In this document: piece after piece, positions 27,346 to 36,560 of the stretch
Position numbering within the stretch: the stretch's first letter is position 1
Layout of the letters: each line of letters begins with the position of its first letter
From: CAYTPI01 sp964439625
GTDB lineage: Bacteria; Chloroflexota; Anaerolineae; Aggregatilineales; UBA3940
NCBI GenBank assembly: GCA_964439625.1
Contig: CAYTPI010000003.1
Coordinates: 124,001-188,000 of the forward strand
Direction of reading: 5' to 3'
Length of the DNA stretch: 64,000 bases
The notes under the pieces: model-generated
What the model was told of the DNA's origin: nothing
Seen by the model: the letters and a program-made list of their open reading frames with translations, nothing else
The model's database searches: none
Program-made: the position numbers and the translations under genes

Positions 27346-27427
27346 TTTTTCACAAATCCTATTCATTCATCAACTGATAATTAAACATCGTTCCTTGATA
27401 TTACAATCACCGATATGTTAGACTTCT

Positions 27428-28102
27428 GTGGTGAAAGATAAAAAAAATCCACCAAAGACACAGCGCGACAATGCAGTTCCATCAGATAAAGTAACCATTC
27501 CAGATATTGTGATTGGAAGGCTACCTGTCTATCTGCGCGCCCTCAGCCGGATTGAGCAAGAAGGTAAAGAAATCACCTCATCTCACGAATTGGGGAAGCG
27601 CTTGGGCATCAGTTCAGCCCAAATACGCAAAGATCTATCTCATTTCGGGGAATTCGGGAAACAAGGTACTGGCTACAACGTGGTGCAGTTGAGCGCTGCA
27701 CTCGAAACGATTATTGGTCTCGACACACACTGGCATGTGGCTTTAGTCGGTGTGGGCGATCTCGGGCGGGCAATTGCTCACTATAATGGCTTTAAATCGC
27801 GCGGATTTTATATCACCCATTTGTTTGACGCTGACCCTAACAAAATTGGCACAAAATTGGCTGACATAGAAATTTTAGCTTTTGATGATATAGTCGAGAC
27901 TATTCAAGAGGCTGGCGTCCAGATTGCAATGATCGCTACGCCCGCCGAAGCAGCCCAAGCCATTGCTGATCGGCTCGTAGAGGCTGGCGTGCGTGCTATC
28001 TTGAACTATGCCCCTATCACTATCAGCGTCTCTGAAGGAGTATATGTACAGTACATTGATCCTGTACTACACTTACAAAGGATGGTTTATTACCTCGATT
28101 AG
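27428..28102 (+). CDS. rex: Redox-sensing repressor Rex
   Basis: NADH/NAD+-sensing transcription repressor of 224 residues. The N-terminal winged helix reads IGRLPVYLRALSRIEQEG and LGKRLGISSAQIRKDLSHFGEFGKQGTGYNV; the C-terminal Rossmann domain has VALVGVGDLGRAIA. NADH binding normally releases it from operators of respiratory and fermentative genes. Two adjacent GTG codons (27428, 27431) can serve as the start. The gene is convergent with mreB (3-base gap). A candidate target site lies at 26656. Confidence 0.96.
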   Translation: MVKDKKNPPKTQRDNAVPSDKVTIPDIVIGRLPVYLRALSRIEQEGKEITSSHELGKRLGISSAQIRKDLSHFGEFGKQGTGYNVVQLSAALETIIGLDTHWHVALVGVGDLGRAIAHYNGFKSRGFYITHLFDADPNKIGTKLADIEILAFDDIVETIQEAGVQIAMIATPAEAAQAIADRLVEAGVRAILNYAPITISVSEGVYVQYIDPVLHLQRMVYYLD

Positions 28103-28105
28103 GGG

Positions 28106-29107
28106 TCAAATATTAGGCATGGAACGCCGAAGCGTTTCCAAACGTTCGAGGCCTCTACTGGCACCCAAGGCGGTTGCACCGACAGGATCATCTGCGATAA
28201 ATGCAGGAACGTTTGTTTCGCGAGTCAGATACTGGTCGATGCCTCGAAGTAACGCTGTACCACCCGTTAGCACCATGCCTCGGTCGATAATATCGGAAGA
28301 CAACTCCGGTGGGGTTTTCTCTAATACTTTGCGGCACATAGCAGCAATAATAGATAGTGGTTCTGCAAGCGCTTCCACAATTTCGCTCGTCGTTAGGGTT
28401 ATCATCTTCGGCAGGCCATCAACTTGATCACGGCCTTGAATATCCATTCGAAACTCATCGCCAATGTCTATCGCAGCGCCAATGTTAATTTTGGCTAATT
28501 CAGCCGTCATATCACCGATAATCAAATTATATTTTTTGCGCGTGTAGTTGATGATAGCTTCATCGAGACGAGCACCACCAACACGTTCGGACGCCGCAGC
28601 AACGATGCCGTTCATCGCAACAACAGCCGCCTCACTCGTGCCACCGCCCAAGTTGACAATCAAGTTACCGCTGGGTGTACTAACTGGCAGCCCTGCTCCA
28701 AATGCTGAGGCAAGTGGCTCTGGTATTAGGTGCACTTCACGTGCTCCGGCTTGAATAGCAGCTTCGTGGACGGCCCGGCTCTCAACGCTGGTGACACCGT
28801 ACGGAACCGTTACCATCAAGCGAGGTTTGAACAGGCGTAGGTTTCCGGTGACTTTGTCAATAAAATAGCGCAGCATCGCTTCTGTGACTTCATAATCTGC
28901 GATTACGCCATCGCGCATAGGACGCAGCACATCGATGCTTTCTGGCGTGCGCCCCCACATGTCACGGGCTTCTTGCCCCACAGCAACGATCTTTTCTTCG
29001 TCTACCGTGATGGCTGTAACGCCCGGTTCGTGCAGTACGATCTGGTCACGTTCGGCAATTGTGACATTAACAGTTCCGAGATCAACACCTAAATTACGGC
29101 TAAACAT
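28106..29107 (-). CDS. mreB: MreB-like actin family protein
   Basis: Bacterial actin homologue of 333 residues that organises wall synthesis in rod-shaped cells. It has the phosphate-1 loop GVDLGTVNV, the VTVPYGVTSVESRAVHEAA block, LIPEPLASAFGAGL, the KKYNLIIG segment and the C-terminal LTGGTALLRGIDQYL. In the phosphate-2 motif, normally DxGGGT, it reads VNLGGGTSEAAV, so the conserved aspartate is asparagine; this may alter nucleotide hydrolysis. mreC and mreD are not next to it. It lies downstream of the F1-ATPase operon behind a hairpin. Confidence 0.92.
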   Translation of the reverse strand: MFSRNLGVDLGTVNVTIAERDQIVLHEPGVTAITVDEEKIVAVGQEARDMWGRTPESIDVLRPMRDGVIADYEVTEAMLRYFIDKVTGNLRLFKPRLMVTVPYGVTSVESRAVHEAAIQAGAREVHLIPEPLASAFGAGLPVSTPSGNLIVNLGGGTSEAAVVAMNGIVAAASERVGGARLDEAIINYTRKKYNLIIGDMTAELAKINIGAAIDIGDEFRMDIQGRDQVDGLPKMITLTTSEIVEALAEPLSIIAAMCRKVLEKTPPELSSDIIDRGMVLTGGTALLRGIDQYLTRETNVPAFIADDPVGATALGASRGLERLETLRRSMPNI

Positions 29108-29135
29108 ATTGCCTCCAACGACACCCTAAACAAGA

Positions 29136-29152
29136 GCCCCGGAAACCGGGGC
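29136..29152 (-). terminator. GC-rich hairpin after the atp operon
   Basis: GCCCCGG-AAA-CCGGGGC, seven GC-rich pairs with a three-base loop, between the atpC stop and the mreB start. On the minus strand it is followed by TCTTGTTT, consistent with a terminator or a partial one ahead of mreB. Confidence 0.65.
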
Positions 29153-29209
29153 CATTAAACATTAAAACTAATGATGTATCATAACCTGGCTTGACTGGGT
29201 CGCCTAACT

Positions 29210-29656
29210 TTACTCGTCTGATTGACCCGTCTGAGGCAGTGACGAACCCGCACGACGCTTGCGTGCAACTTTGAGGCGTAAGTTCGCACGGCGTAGCGAC
29301 TGCTCGAGTGCAGCAAATTCGGCAGGGTCTTCTGGCGGGCCTTCCGCCATGATCTTCTGAGCACGTTGACGCGCTTCTTCAGCACGCTGGAGGTCAATTG
29401 CACCGCTTTGTTCCGCTGAGTCTGCGAGCACAATGACCTTTTGCTCTGTTACTTCAATAATTCCCCCACCAATAGCAAACGCTTTTTCGGCGCCATCTTG
29501 GCGGACCTTCAACTCACCAAAGTCGAGTACAGCCACTATCGGTGCATGGTTGGGCATGATACCCATTTCTCCGAGCACACTCGGCGCCGTTACGATGTCA
29601 ACTGGTTCATCGAACACCGTTTTTTCTTGGGTGATTATCTGGCAATTTATTGGCAC
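29210..29656 (-). CDS. atpC: ATP synthase F1 subunit epsilon
   Basis: Central-stalk subunit of F1, 148 residues, with the N-terminal beta-sandwich (CQIITQEKTVFDEPVDIVTAPSVLGEMG split here by eye; MPNHAPIVAVLDFGEL) and a C-terminal helical arm rich in Glu and Arg that can inhibit rotation. The start is GTG at 29656 with GGAGAT upstream. It ends the atpA-atpG-atpD-atpC cluster. Confidence 0.93.
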   Translation of the reverse strand: MPINCQIITQEKTVFDEPVDIVTAPSVLGEMGIMPNHAPIVAVLDFGELKVRQDGAEKAFAIGGGIIEVTEQKVIVLADSAEQSGAIDLQRAEEARQRAQKIMAEGPPEDPAEFAALEQSLRRANLRLKVARKRRAGSSLPQTGQSDE

Positions 29657-29697
29657 GGTATCTCCATCCTTTATCAGCTAATCACACTATTATGTGA

Positions 29698-31107
29698 CTA
29701 GTCCATTTCGCCCTTACGCTCACGCTCTAGAACGTCATCAATTCCCCCGGCCATGTAGAAGAAGTTTTCTGGGACATGGTCAAGGTCACCGTCTAGGATC
29801 ATGCGGAAGCCGCGCACGGTTTCAGAGACCGGTACATAACGACCATCACGACCAGTAAACTGCTGGGCAACATACATCGGTTGAGACAAGAAGTTCTGAA
29901 TCTTACGAGCACGAGCAACCGTCAGCTTCTGATCCTCGGAGAGCTCATCAACACCGAGAATGGCGATAATATCTTGCAAGTCACTGTAGTTCTGAATGAC
30001 ACGTTGAACTTCACGAGCGGTATCGTAGTGCTCTTCACCTACAATGTCCGGCTGGAGAATACGACTCGTTGAAACTAGGGGGTCAACAGCCGGATAAATC
30101 GCTTGTGCTGCAATCGAACGGTCAAGCGCAATAGTGGCGTCAAGGTGTGTAAACGTCGCCACCGGTGCTGGGTCAGAGTAGTCGTCTGCGGGCACATATA
30201 CAGCCTGCATCGATGTAATTGACCCCTTACGCGTGGATGTAATCCGTTCTTGAAGTTCGCCCATCTCGGCAGCCAATGTCGGTTGGTAACCAACCGCTGA
30301 CGGCATCCGACCGAGGAGTGCAGACATCTCAGCACCAGCCAGTGAGAAACGGAAGATATTGTCAATAAAGAGCAAGACATCACGACCTTCATCGCGGAAA
30401 TACTCGGCATTGGCTAGGCCGGTCAAGGCGACGCGGAGACGAACTCCAGGCGGCTCATTCATTTGACCAAAAACCATCACGACTTTGTCAATAACACCAC
30501 TTTCTTTCATTTCGCCATAGAGCTGCGTTCCCTCACGAGTACGCTCACCAACGCCAGCAAAGACAGAATAACCGTCGTGTTCAGTTGCCACTGAGCGAAT
30601 GAGCTCCTGAATAAGAACGGTCTTACCGACACCAGCACCCCCAAAAATACCCGTCTTACCACCCTTGGTGAAGGGCGCGATCAAGTCAATGACTTTGATC
30701 CCAGTCTCGAAGACCTCAGTTGAGGTCGCTTGCTCTTCGAAGGATGGTGCAGAGCGGTGAATTGGATAAGTGATGGAAGCATCTACTTCACCCTGCCCAT
30801 CAATTGGGCGACCAAGGACGTTAAAGATACGCCCAAGTGCCGCATTACCAACTGGTACAGAAATTGGGCCACCCGTTGCGATTGCATCAAGGCCACGCGC
30901 TAGACCGTCTGTGGTATCCATTGCAACAGTACGCACACGACGACCACCGAGGCTTGTCTGGACCTCAAGCACCAACGGGTCTTCATTATCACCGCGTGGC
31001 ACTTCTAGGGCTTCTTGAATTTCAGGCAGGCGGCCTTCAGGAAATTCACAATCAATGACTGCGCCAAGGATTTGTATTATTTTGCCAGTATTAGTTTGTT
31101 TTGCCAT
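29698..31107 (-). CDS. atpD: ATP synthase F1 subunit beta
   Basis: Catalytic subunit of F1-ATPase, 469 residues, normal length. The Walker A loop is GGAGVGKTVLIQELI, the catalytic glutamate lies in AGVGERTREG, and the Walker B segment is DVLLFIDNIFRF. ALLGRMPSAVGYQPTL and the C-terminal catch region are intact. It is the third gene in the F1 cluster, 8 bases after atpG. Confidence 0.98.
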   Translation of the reverse strand: MAKQTNTGKIIQILGAVIDCEFPEGRLPEIQEALEVPRGDNEDPLVLEVQTSLGGRRVRTVAMDTTDGLARGLDAIATGGPISVPVGNAALGRIFNVLGRPIDGQGEVDASITYPIHRSAPSFEEQATSTEVFETGIKVIDLIAPFTKGGKTGIFGGAGVGKTVLIQELIRSVATEHDGYSVFAGVGERTREGTQLYGEMKESGVIDKVVMVFGQMNEPPGVRLRVALTGLANAEYFRDEGRDVLLFIDNIFRFSLAGAEMSALLGRMPSAVGYQPTLAAEMGELQERITSTRKGSITSMQAVYVPADDYSDPAPVATFTHLDATIALDRSIAAQAIYPAVDPLVSTSRILQPDIVGEEHYDTAREVQRVIQNYSDLQDIIAILGVDELSEDQKLTVARARKIQNFLSQPMYVAQQFTGRDGRYVPVSETVRGFRMILDGDLDHVPENFFYMAGGIDDVLERERKGEMD

Positions 31108-31115
31108 AGTATTTC

Positions 31116-32015
31116 CTATTCGCTTTGAGCGAGCGCATTAGCCCCGCCCACGATATCAAGAATCTCACTTGTAATAGCTAATTGACGTGCTTTGTTATAT
31201 GTGAGGGTCAAGTCACCAACAAGAGACTCTGCATTCTCTGTGGCGTTACGCATCGCAATCATCCGGGCCGAATGTTCGCTGGCTTTAGCTTCCAGAATAG
31301 CCTGAAAGAACTGCAACTCCGTAAAACGCGGCATGATTTCGTCAAGAATAGATTGTGCATCCGGTTCGAAGGTCATGACAGCGCTCAAGCGGTCATCATC
31401 TGTACGCGGAACATCTTCTTCACCAAATACGGTAGAAGGCCGCAATGGCAGCAATTGAAACACTTCTGGTTTTTGCACAAGCGTGTTGATGTAATTTGTA
31501 TAGGCAATATAGACTTCATCGGCTGCACCTGAGAGAAAGTCGTCTACTACCAAGCGAACGATTGGGGTGATGTCGACAATACGGGGCGGTTCAGGGAGAC
31601 TGCTGAACTCAGCGATGACGTCTGCCCCTCGCCTGACGATGACGTCACGACCCTTGCGACCAACTGTTACGTAATGGGTTGGCAGTCCCTTTTCTTTTTC
31701 GAAGTTACGAGCAGCGCGAACAACATTAGTGTTGTACGGACCTGCTAAGCCACGGTCACTGGACATCAGAACGATGCAGATGTTTTTTACAGATTCGTGC
31801 TCGTCTAAAAGTTCGTGTGACGCTGAGCCTGTATCCATCCGCGATGCAATATCTTGCAGAATGTTCATCGCAGCGCCAGCATAATCTCTAGTGGCCAGCG
31901 CTTGGGCCTGAGCACGACGAACTTTGGAAGCTGAAACAGCCTCCAAGGCTCCGGTTACCTTGGCAATATTTTTGACGCTGCGGATGCGGCGTTTAATGTC
32001 TCTTGCGTTGGGCAT
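31116..32015 (-). CDS. atpG: ATP synthase F1 subunit gamma
   Basis: Rotor shaft of F1, 299 residues. The N-terminal helix starts NARDIKRRIRSVKNIAKVTGALEAVSASKVRRAQ (given in parts here), the middle Rossmann-like part has LMSSDRGLAGPYNTNVVR, and the C-terminal helix has SEHSARMIAMRNATENAESL and LTYNKARQLAITSEILDIVGGANAL. It starts 3 bases after the atpA stop, indicating tight coupling. Confidence 0.97.
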   Translation of the reverse strand: MPNARDIKRRIRSVKNIAKVTGALEAVSASKVRRAQAQALATRDYAGAAMNILQDIASRMDTGSASHELLDEHESVKNICIVLMSSDRGLAGPYNTNVVRAARNFEKEKGLPTHYVTVGRKGRDVIVRRGADVIAEFSSLPEPPRIVDITPIVRLVVDDFLSGAADEVYIAYTNYINTLVQKPEVFQLLPLRPSTVFGEEDVPRTDDDRLSAVMTFEPDAQSILDEIMPRFTELQFFQAILEAKASEHSARMIAMRNATENAESLVGDLTLTYNKARQLAITSEILDIVGGANALAQSE

Positions 32016-32018
32016 TGG

Positions 32019-33536
32019 CTAGCTCCAACCGGCCTTAAAGTTATTGACCTGTGTCTTGATCTTCTCTTCTAATTCATTATCAAGACGCCCTTTTTCATTG
32101 ATTGCATCAATAATGTCAGGCGCTTGACCCTTGATATACTGGAGCATTTGTGCTTCAAAGTCCTTGATTTGCTCGACGTCGACGTCATCCATAAGGCCAC
32201 GCGTGGCAGCATAGAGTGCCAGCACTTGGTCAGGCAGTGGACGGGGCTCATATTGTGGTTGCTTGAGAATTTCTTGCAGGCGTCGGCCTCGATCAAGCTG
32301 TTCTTGAGTTTGTTTGTCAAGGTCGCTACCGAACTGGGCGAAAGCAGCTAAGTTACGAAACTGGGCCATATCCAAGCGCAAGCGACCAGCAACCTGCTTC
32401 ATAGCCTTACGTTGCGCGTCACCACCGACGCGGCTCACAGAAATACCCGTGTTGATTGCCGGGCGAAGACCTGAGTTGAACAAATCAGCTTCAAGGTAAA
32501 TCTGCCCATCAGTAATTGAAATGACGTTTGTAGGCACATAAGCTGAAACGTCACCCAAGAGCGTTTCAATAATTGGCAAGGCCGTTAGACTGCCATTGCC
32601 TTCTGCTTCAGACATCTGAGCAGCACGCTCCAGCAAGCGTGAGTGGAGGTAGAAAACATCCCCCGGATAAGCTTCACGTCCAGGAGGACGACGTAACAGC
32701 AATGACACCTGACGGTAAGCCCAAGCGTGCTTGGACAAGTCGTCATAGACTACCAACGCATGCTCGCCCTTCTCCATAAAGAATTCACCGATGGCACAGC
32801 CAGCATAAGGTGCTAAATATTGCAGTGTAGCCGAGTCGGATGCGGATGCGACGACCACAATTGTGCTTTCCAGCGCACCGTACTGTTCAAGCGTAGCGGC
32901 AATGTTCGCCACCTGAGCACGTTTTTGACCAATAGCGACATAGATAGACACGACACCGGTCTTGGTCTGCGCCTGATTAATAATAGCATCAATAGCGACA
33001 GCAGTTTTTCCGGTTTGACGATCACCAATGATGAGCTGACGCTGACCACGCCCGATTGGCGTCATACCGTCAACAGCAATGATGCCCGTCTGTAGAGGCG
33101 TATCGACGTTGCGACGCTCAATAACGCCCGGCGCAATCTTTTCGATTGGCTGGAAGTTATCAGCGTCAATAGGCCCCTTGCCATCAATCGGACGACCGAG
33201 TGGATCGACGACGCGCCCAATCATAGCTTCACTAACTGGTATTGAAGCAACACGCCCTAACCCAGTGACACGACTGCCTTCCTGAATGTCATTGTAGTCA
33301 CCCATGATGATGATACCGACTTCATCCTCTTCGAGGTTAAAAGCCAGGCCTTGTGTGCCGTTATCAAACTCGACAAGCTCCTGCATGGTCACTTTCTCTA
33401 GACCAGAGGCACGAGCGATACCGTCACCTAATTCTTTGACAACACCCACTATCTTGACAGAGGGTTCAGCCTGAAAGCCATCGATCTTGGCTTTCAACTG
33501 CGCTGTCAAGTCTTTTGAAATGTCCGCTGTAGCCAT
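32019..33536 (-). CDS. atpA: ATP synthase F1 subunit alpha
   Basis: Non-catalytic nucleotide-binding subunit of F1, about 505 residues. It has the Walker A loop GDRQTGKTAVAIDAI, the VVYDDLSKHAWAYRQ block and RRPPGREAYPGDVFYLHSRLLERAA. A TTG at 33548 is in frame, but the GGGAG site supports ATG 33536. The gene begins the F1 cluster directly: atpH (delta), atpF, atpE and atpB are not upstream, where 290 bases without a credible gene separate it from an unrelated gene. Confidence 0.97.
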   Translation of the reverse strand: MATADISKDLTAQLKAKIDGFQAEPSVKIVGVVKELGDGIARASGLEKVTMQELVEFDNGTQGLAFNLEEDEVGIIIMGDYNDIQEGSRVTGLGRVASIPVSEAMIGRVVDPLGRPIDGKGPIDADNFQPIEKIAPGVIERRNVDTPLQTGIIAVDGMTPIGRGQRQLIIGDRQTGKTAVAIDAIINQAQTKTGVVSIYVAIGQKRAQVANIAATLEQYGALESTIVVVASASDSATLQYLAPYAGCAIGEFFMEKGEHALVVYDDLSKHAWAYRQVSLLLRRPPGREAYPGDVFYLHSRLLERAAQMSEAEGNGSLTALPIIETLLGDVSAYVPTNVISITDGQIYLEADLFNSGLRPAINTGISVSRVGGDAQRKAMKQVAGRLRLDMAQFRNLAAFAQFGSDLDKQTQEQLDRGRRLQEILKQPQYEPRPLPDQVLALYAATRGLMDDVDVEQIKDFEAQMLQYIKGQAPDIIDAINEKGRLDNELEEKIKTQVNNFKAGWS

Positions 33537-33826
33537 ATCGACTCCCAATGGTTAAGTTAATTTTTGTTTTATATGCTTTTGGAATATTTGGTAAGGCTGG
33601 GGGTTCAGGATGGATATATTGATGTTGATATTTTTTCCTCAGGAAAAAGAACTAGCAACGTCATTACTAAGCGTACCAAGCTTTACCTGCTTAAGTTTAG
33701 CGAAACCAAAACTGATTGCCCACTTTTTCACAATCGGCGTAATCGGTTTTATATTTACGTGAATAGATACAATTATCGATTTGTCCCCATTGTTTGATGA
33801 AGCAGCACATATCGCACTTGTATCCG
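33537..33826. other. Longest intergenic stretch (atpA leader)
   Basis: This 290-base AT-rich stretch lies upstream of atpA. I find no credible gene, tRNA or clear hairpin in it. A minus-strand match TTGTGAAAAAGTGGGCAA (33716-33733) resembles half of a Rex site but is imperfect. It must contain the promoter of the F1 genes. Confidence 0.5.
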
Positions 33827-35590
33827 TTAGCTTTGACCCGCGACACGACCAGCAACATACCCAACGATACCAGCAACAATTGAGTTAACTGAGTCCTGAT
33901 CGAGCGCGTTTTGCAGGCCAAGAATCATCACACTAAATAAAATAGCCGTGAGGATAACGCCTTCGATCAGCTCGCGAACCATCCGCCGGTGAGATGCGCG
34001 CACCTCACTGTTTTCGGTATCACGTTCTTCTATCGTCGATGGCAACACGCGAGATGCCACATAGGTAATAGTCAGCATACTGAACGTCAAAAAGCCACCG
34101 ATTAAGACGGCAACTGACGTACCCGACAGAATACCACTACCCTGCGGAGGTCGTGATTCAGTAATTGTGTTTGCGGCCCCGTCTTCTGACGACTCAGGTG
34201 CTACGACTGAAATCAGCAATTCACGCGTTGTTGTCGCAACTTGTGGGCTTTCTAATTGAATAGTGATGGCAATATTTTCATCGCCAGGTTCCAGTTCCGC
34301 GACCCGGAGTTGGAAGCCATATTCGTCCGCCGCCCCTGTGGGTAAGTCGAACGAGGGCCACAGAATATCGACCTGAGTCGCTCCTTGGGTGGTCGTCCCA
34401 TTATTGCTAACCGATACTGTATCAAGCTGCTGCTGAGAAAACGAGGTGCTAATGGAGACATCATTGGCAGGTTCCGTGCCAACATTCTCAAATTCGATGA
34501 AGACTTGAACTGTATCACCTTCATCAACAAGGCCATCACGGTTCGCATCCGTGAGGAGTTCAAAACGAGGGCTTAAGGCCACGACTGGCCCAGAAATCGG
34601 AACGATCACTTCTCGCGTATCGAACACGCCAGAACCAGAGCGAATTTCTGAGATTACATTATAGCTGGTGACACCTGCGGGGAAGGGATCTTCAATGATG
34701 ACGGAAAACCGCACCGAGCGAACGTCTTGTTCTGCTGGTGGTACTGAACCAATCAGCCAGGTTAGACCCTGCTCAGTGATTTCAGCCCCATCAGGATTTC
34801 CAGCAATATCTGCCGTCACCTCTGCCGGGGTTAACGCAACGATTGACGCCTCCTCCGACGGGCCACCACCTACATTCTGATAGTTCAAGGTGATGCGAAT
34901 AGTATCGCCTGGATCAACAGCCCCGTTCTGGTTCACATCGTTGATTAACTCCACGCCTTCGTCAACAATACGCAACGATGGCCCAATTACCTCGAGAGAG
35001 GCGACGTTGGCTTCTGCCAATTGAGCCGTGGGCGTTCGAACCACGACAGAACCAGTCACTCTGGTGATTCCGGGTGGGAAGGTGAGTCTCAGAGCGACAG
35101 TGAACGTAAAGTCGAACTGAGTGCCAACAGATATGTCGTCAAAGGTCCATACAACTTGTGCGCCATCAACGACACCGCCATCAGAGATATTTTCGATGTT
35201 ACCAATCAACGCTTCATCTAACAGGGCGACAACTTCAACCGGCCCCGTTGATGAGGGGCCAGCGTTAGATAGCCTAATGGTGTATTGAACCCGCTCACCC
35301 GGATTAAATCGATTGTCATCATTGATGTCCCCATCGGGCGCAAAATTTGACAGGCCTTGAAGCCTAATGGATGGGCGCGGCGTCGGCAGTGGCGTTGCTG
35401 TTGGAAGCGGTGTCGGTGTAAGTTCAACGTCTTCACCCTCCTCTGGGATCGGAGTTGGATCATCCTGTGCGGCAACAGGCAGCACACGGGTAGTGGCAAT
35501 ATTTAATAAAAGCCATGTCAATAAAGCAACTGCCAATCCTATTCCCAGATTTTGGTATGCTCGTCTGAGACGCATCAATGTTCTCCTCAA
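33827..35590 (-). CDS. Surface protein with calcium-loop / DUF11-like repeats
   Basis: A 587-residue exported protein. A signal anchor (LGIGLAVALLTWLLLNIA) and a Pro/Thr linker (TPTPLPTATPLPTPRP) lead to three beta-sandwich repeats of the DUF11/CARDB kind. Each opens with an EF-hand-like loop: DINDDNRFNPGE, DVNQNGAVDPGD, DANRDGLVDEGD, followed by a YxNxG-type strand. Near the C-terminus there are two or three membrane helices (GTSVAVLIGGFLTFSMLTI; GVILTAILFSVMILGL). The architecture suggests a calcium-stabilised stalk anchored in the membrane. The function is unknown. Confidence 0.75.
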   Translation of the reverse strand: MRRTLMRLRRAYQNLGIGLAVALLTWLLLNIATTRVLPVAAQDDPTPIPEEGEDVELTPTPLPTATPLPTPRPSIRLQGLSNFAPDGDINDDNRFNPGERVQYTIRLSNAGPSSTGPVEVVALLDEALIGNIENISDGGVVDGAQVVWTFDDISVGTQFDFTFTVALRLTFPPGITRVTGSVVVRTPTAQLAEANVASLEVIGPSLRIVDEGVELINDVNQNGAVDPGDTIRITLNYQNVGGGPSEEASIVALTPAEVTADIAGNPDGAEITEQGLTWLIGSVPPAEQDVRSVRFSVIIEDPFPAGVTSYNVISEIRSGSGVFDTREVIVPISGPVVALSPRFELLTDANRDGLVDEGDTVQVFIEFENVGTEPANDVSISTSFSQQQLDTVSVSNNGTTTQGATQVDILWPSFDLPTGAADEYGFQLRVAELEPGDENIAITIQLESPQVATTTRELLISVVAPESSEDGAANTITESRPPQGSGILSGTSVAVLIGGFLTFSMLTITYVASRVLPSTIEERDTENSEVRASHRRMVRELIEGVILTAILFSVMILGLQNALDQDSVNSIVAGIVGYVAGRVAGQS

Positions 35591-35617
35591 TTAAGTGCCA
35601 CATAGATCTTAGATAAA

Positions 35618-36466
35618 TTACTCTTCTTCAGAAAGTGCTCCAAGCTCCAGAGAGCGCTGGTAACAAGCAGCGACCGCTTCAGAGATAGCAAAGCGAAAGC
35701 GGTGTTCTTCGAACACATGGAGTGCCTCTGCCGTCGTCCCAGCTGGGGATGTTACTTCATTACGAAGTTGAGCCGGATGCAGCCCCGATTCTTGAGCGTA
35801 CATTACAGTACCATAGACGGTCTGATATACAAGCTGCTGAGCGACGGCTCGTGAAAACCCTAAGCGAACACCGGCATCTATGAGTGCTTCAATGAATAGC
35901 ATGACATACGCCGGCCCCGAGCCACTGATAGCTGTTACTCGGTCTATGTCACTCTCGTTCTCGAAATACATCGTCTTACCAATTCCGCCCAAAAGGGCCT
36001 GAGCCTGCATCCGCTGAAATTCATTGACATCTGGTGTGCTGACCCATGCCACAAGCGCTTGCCCAACTTTGCCTGGCGTATTCGGCATCGCGCGAATAAC
36101 TGTTGGATGTTCAAGAGTCTCTGTAATTTGTTTGAGCGTGATGCCAGCAGCAATACTTACGATAAGAGCTCGCGGCGGTATCTTATTATGGAGTTCGACA
36201 AGCACTGGCTGCATGACTTGTGGTTTAACTGACAAGAACACAATATCTGCTTCTAAGACGGCGTTTTCGTTAGAAACAGACGCTGTGACACCGTAGCGTT
36301 GAGCAACCTTTTCTCTTCTATCAATGTCGAGATCAGCAATACGGATTAAGTCTGGTAGTGTCATACCGTCGCGCAGGAGCCCTGCAATCAACGCAGACCC
36401 CATTGATCCAACGCCAATTACAGCAACTTTTTTTCCAGAGAGCGCCTGTGGTTCCGCTTGTTGCAT
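35618..36466 (-). CDS. proC: Pyrroline-5-carboxylate reductase
   Basis: Last enzyme of proline synthesis, NAD(P)H-dependent. About 282 residues from the ATG at 36466. The Rossmann loop is VIGVGSMGSALIAGLL; VFLSVKPQVM, RAMPNTPGKVGQALVAW and the C-terminal signature region AISGSGPAYVMLFIEALIDAGVRLG plus TSPAGTTAEALHVFE (in parts) are all present. The open frame extends upstream to 36634, but that extra part is hydrophobic and not family-like, so the shorter form is chosen. Confidence 0.95.
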   Translation of the reverse strand: MQQAEPQALSGKKVAVIGVGSMGSALIAGLLRDGMTLPDLIRIADLDIDRREKVAQRYGVTASVSNENAVLEADIVFLSVKPQVMQPVLVELHNKIPPRALIVSIAAGITLKQITETLEHPTVIRAMPNTPGKVGQALVAWVSTPDVNEFQRMQAQALLGGIGKTMYFENESDIDRVTAISGSGPAYVMLFIEALIDAGVRLGFSRAVAQQLVYQTVYGTVMYAQESGLHPAQLRNEVTSPAGTTAEALHVFEEHRFRFAISEAVAACYQRSLELGALSEEE

Positions 36467-36560
36467 AAATGATTTTTCCGGTGGGTTGGGTAGAGTTTGA
36501 AAACAGTATATCACGCTGTCGGTAATACGCGGAACAATCAATGAGAATACCGAGTGTTGC

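Noticed and set aside
33716..33733. Rex-like site before atpA
   Set aside because: Only the minus-strand left half (TTGTGAA) fits; the right half has three mismatches, so I do not call it.
33564..33797. 77-residue open frame in the atpA leader (+ strand)
   Set aside because: It lies in AT-rich leader DNA, has no recognisable motif or ribosome site, and runs antisense to the F1 promoter region.
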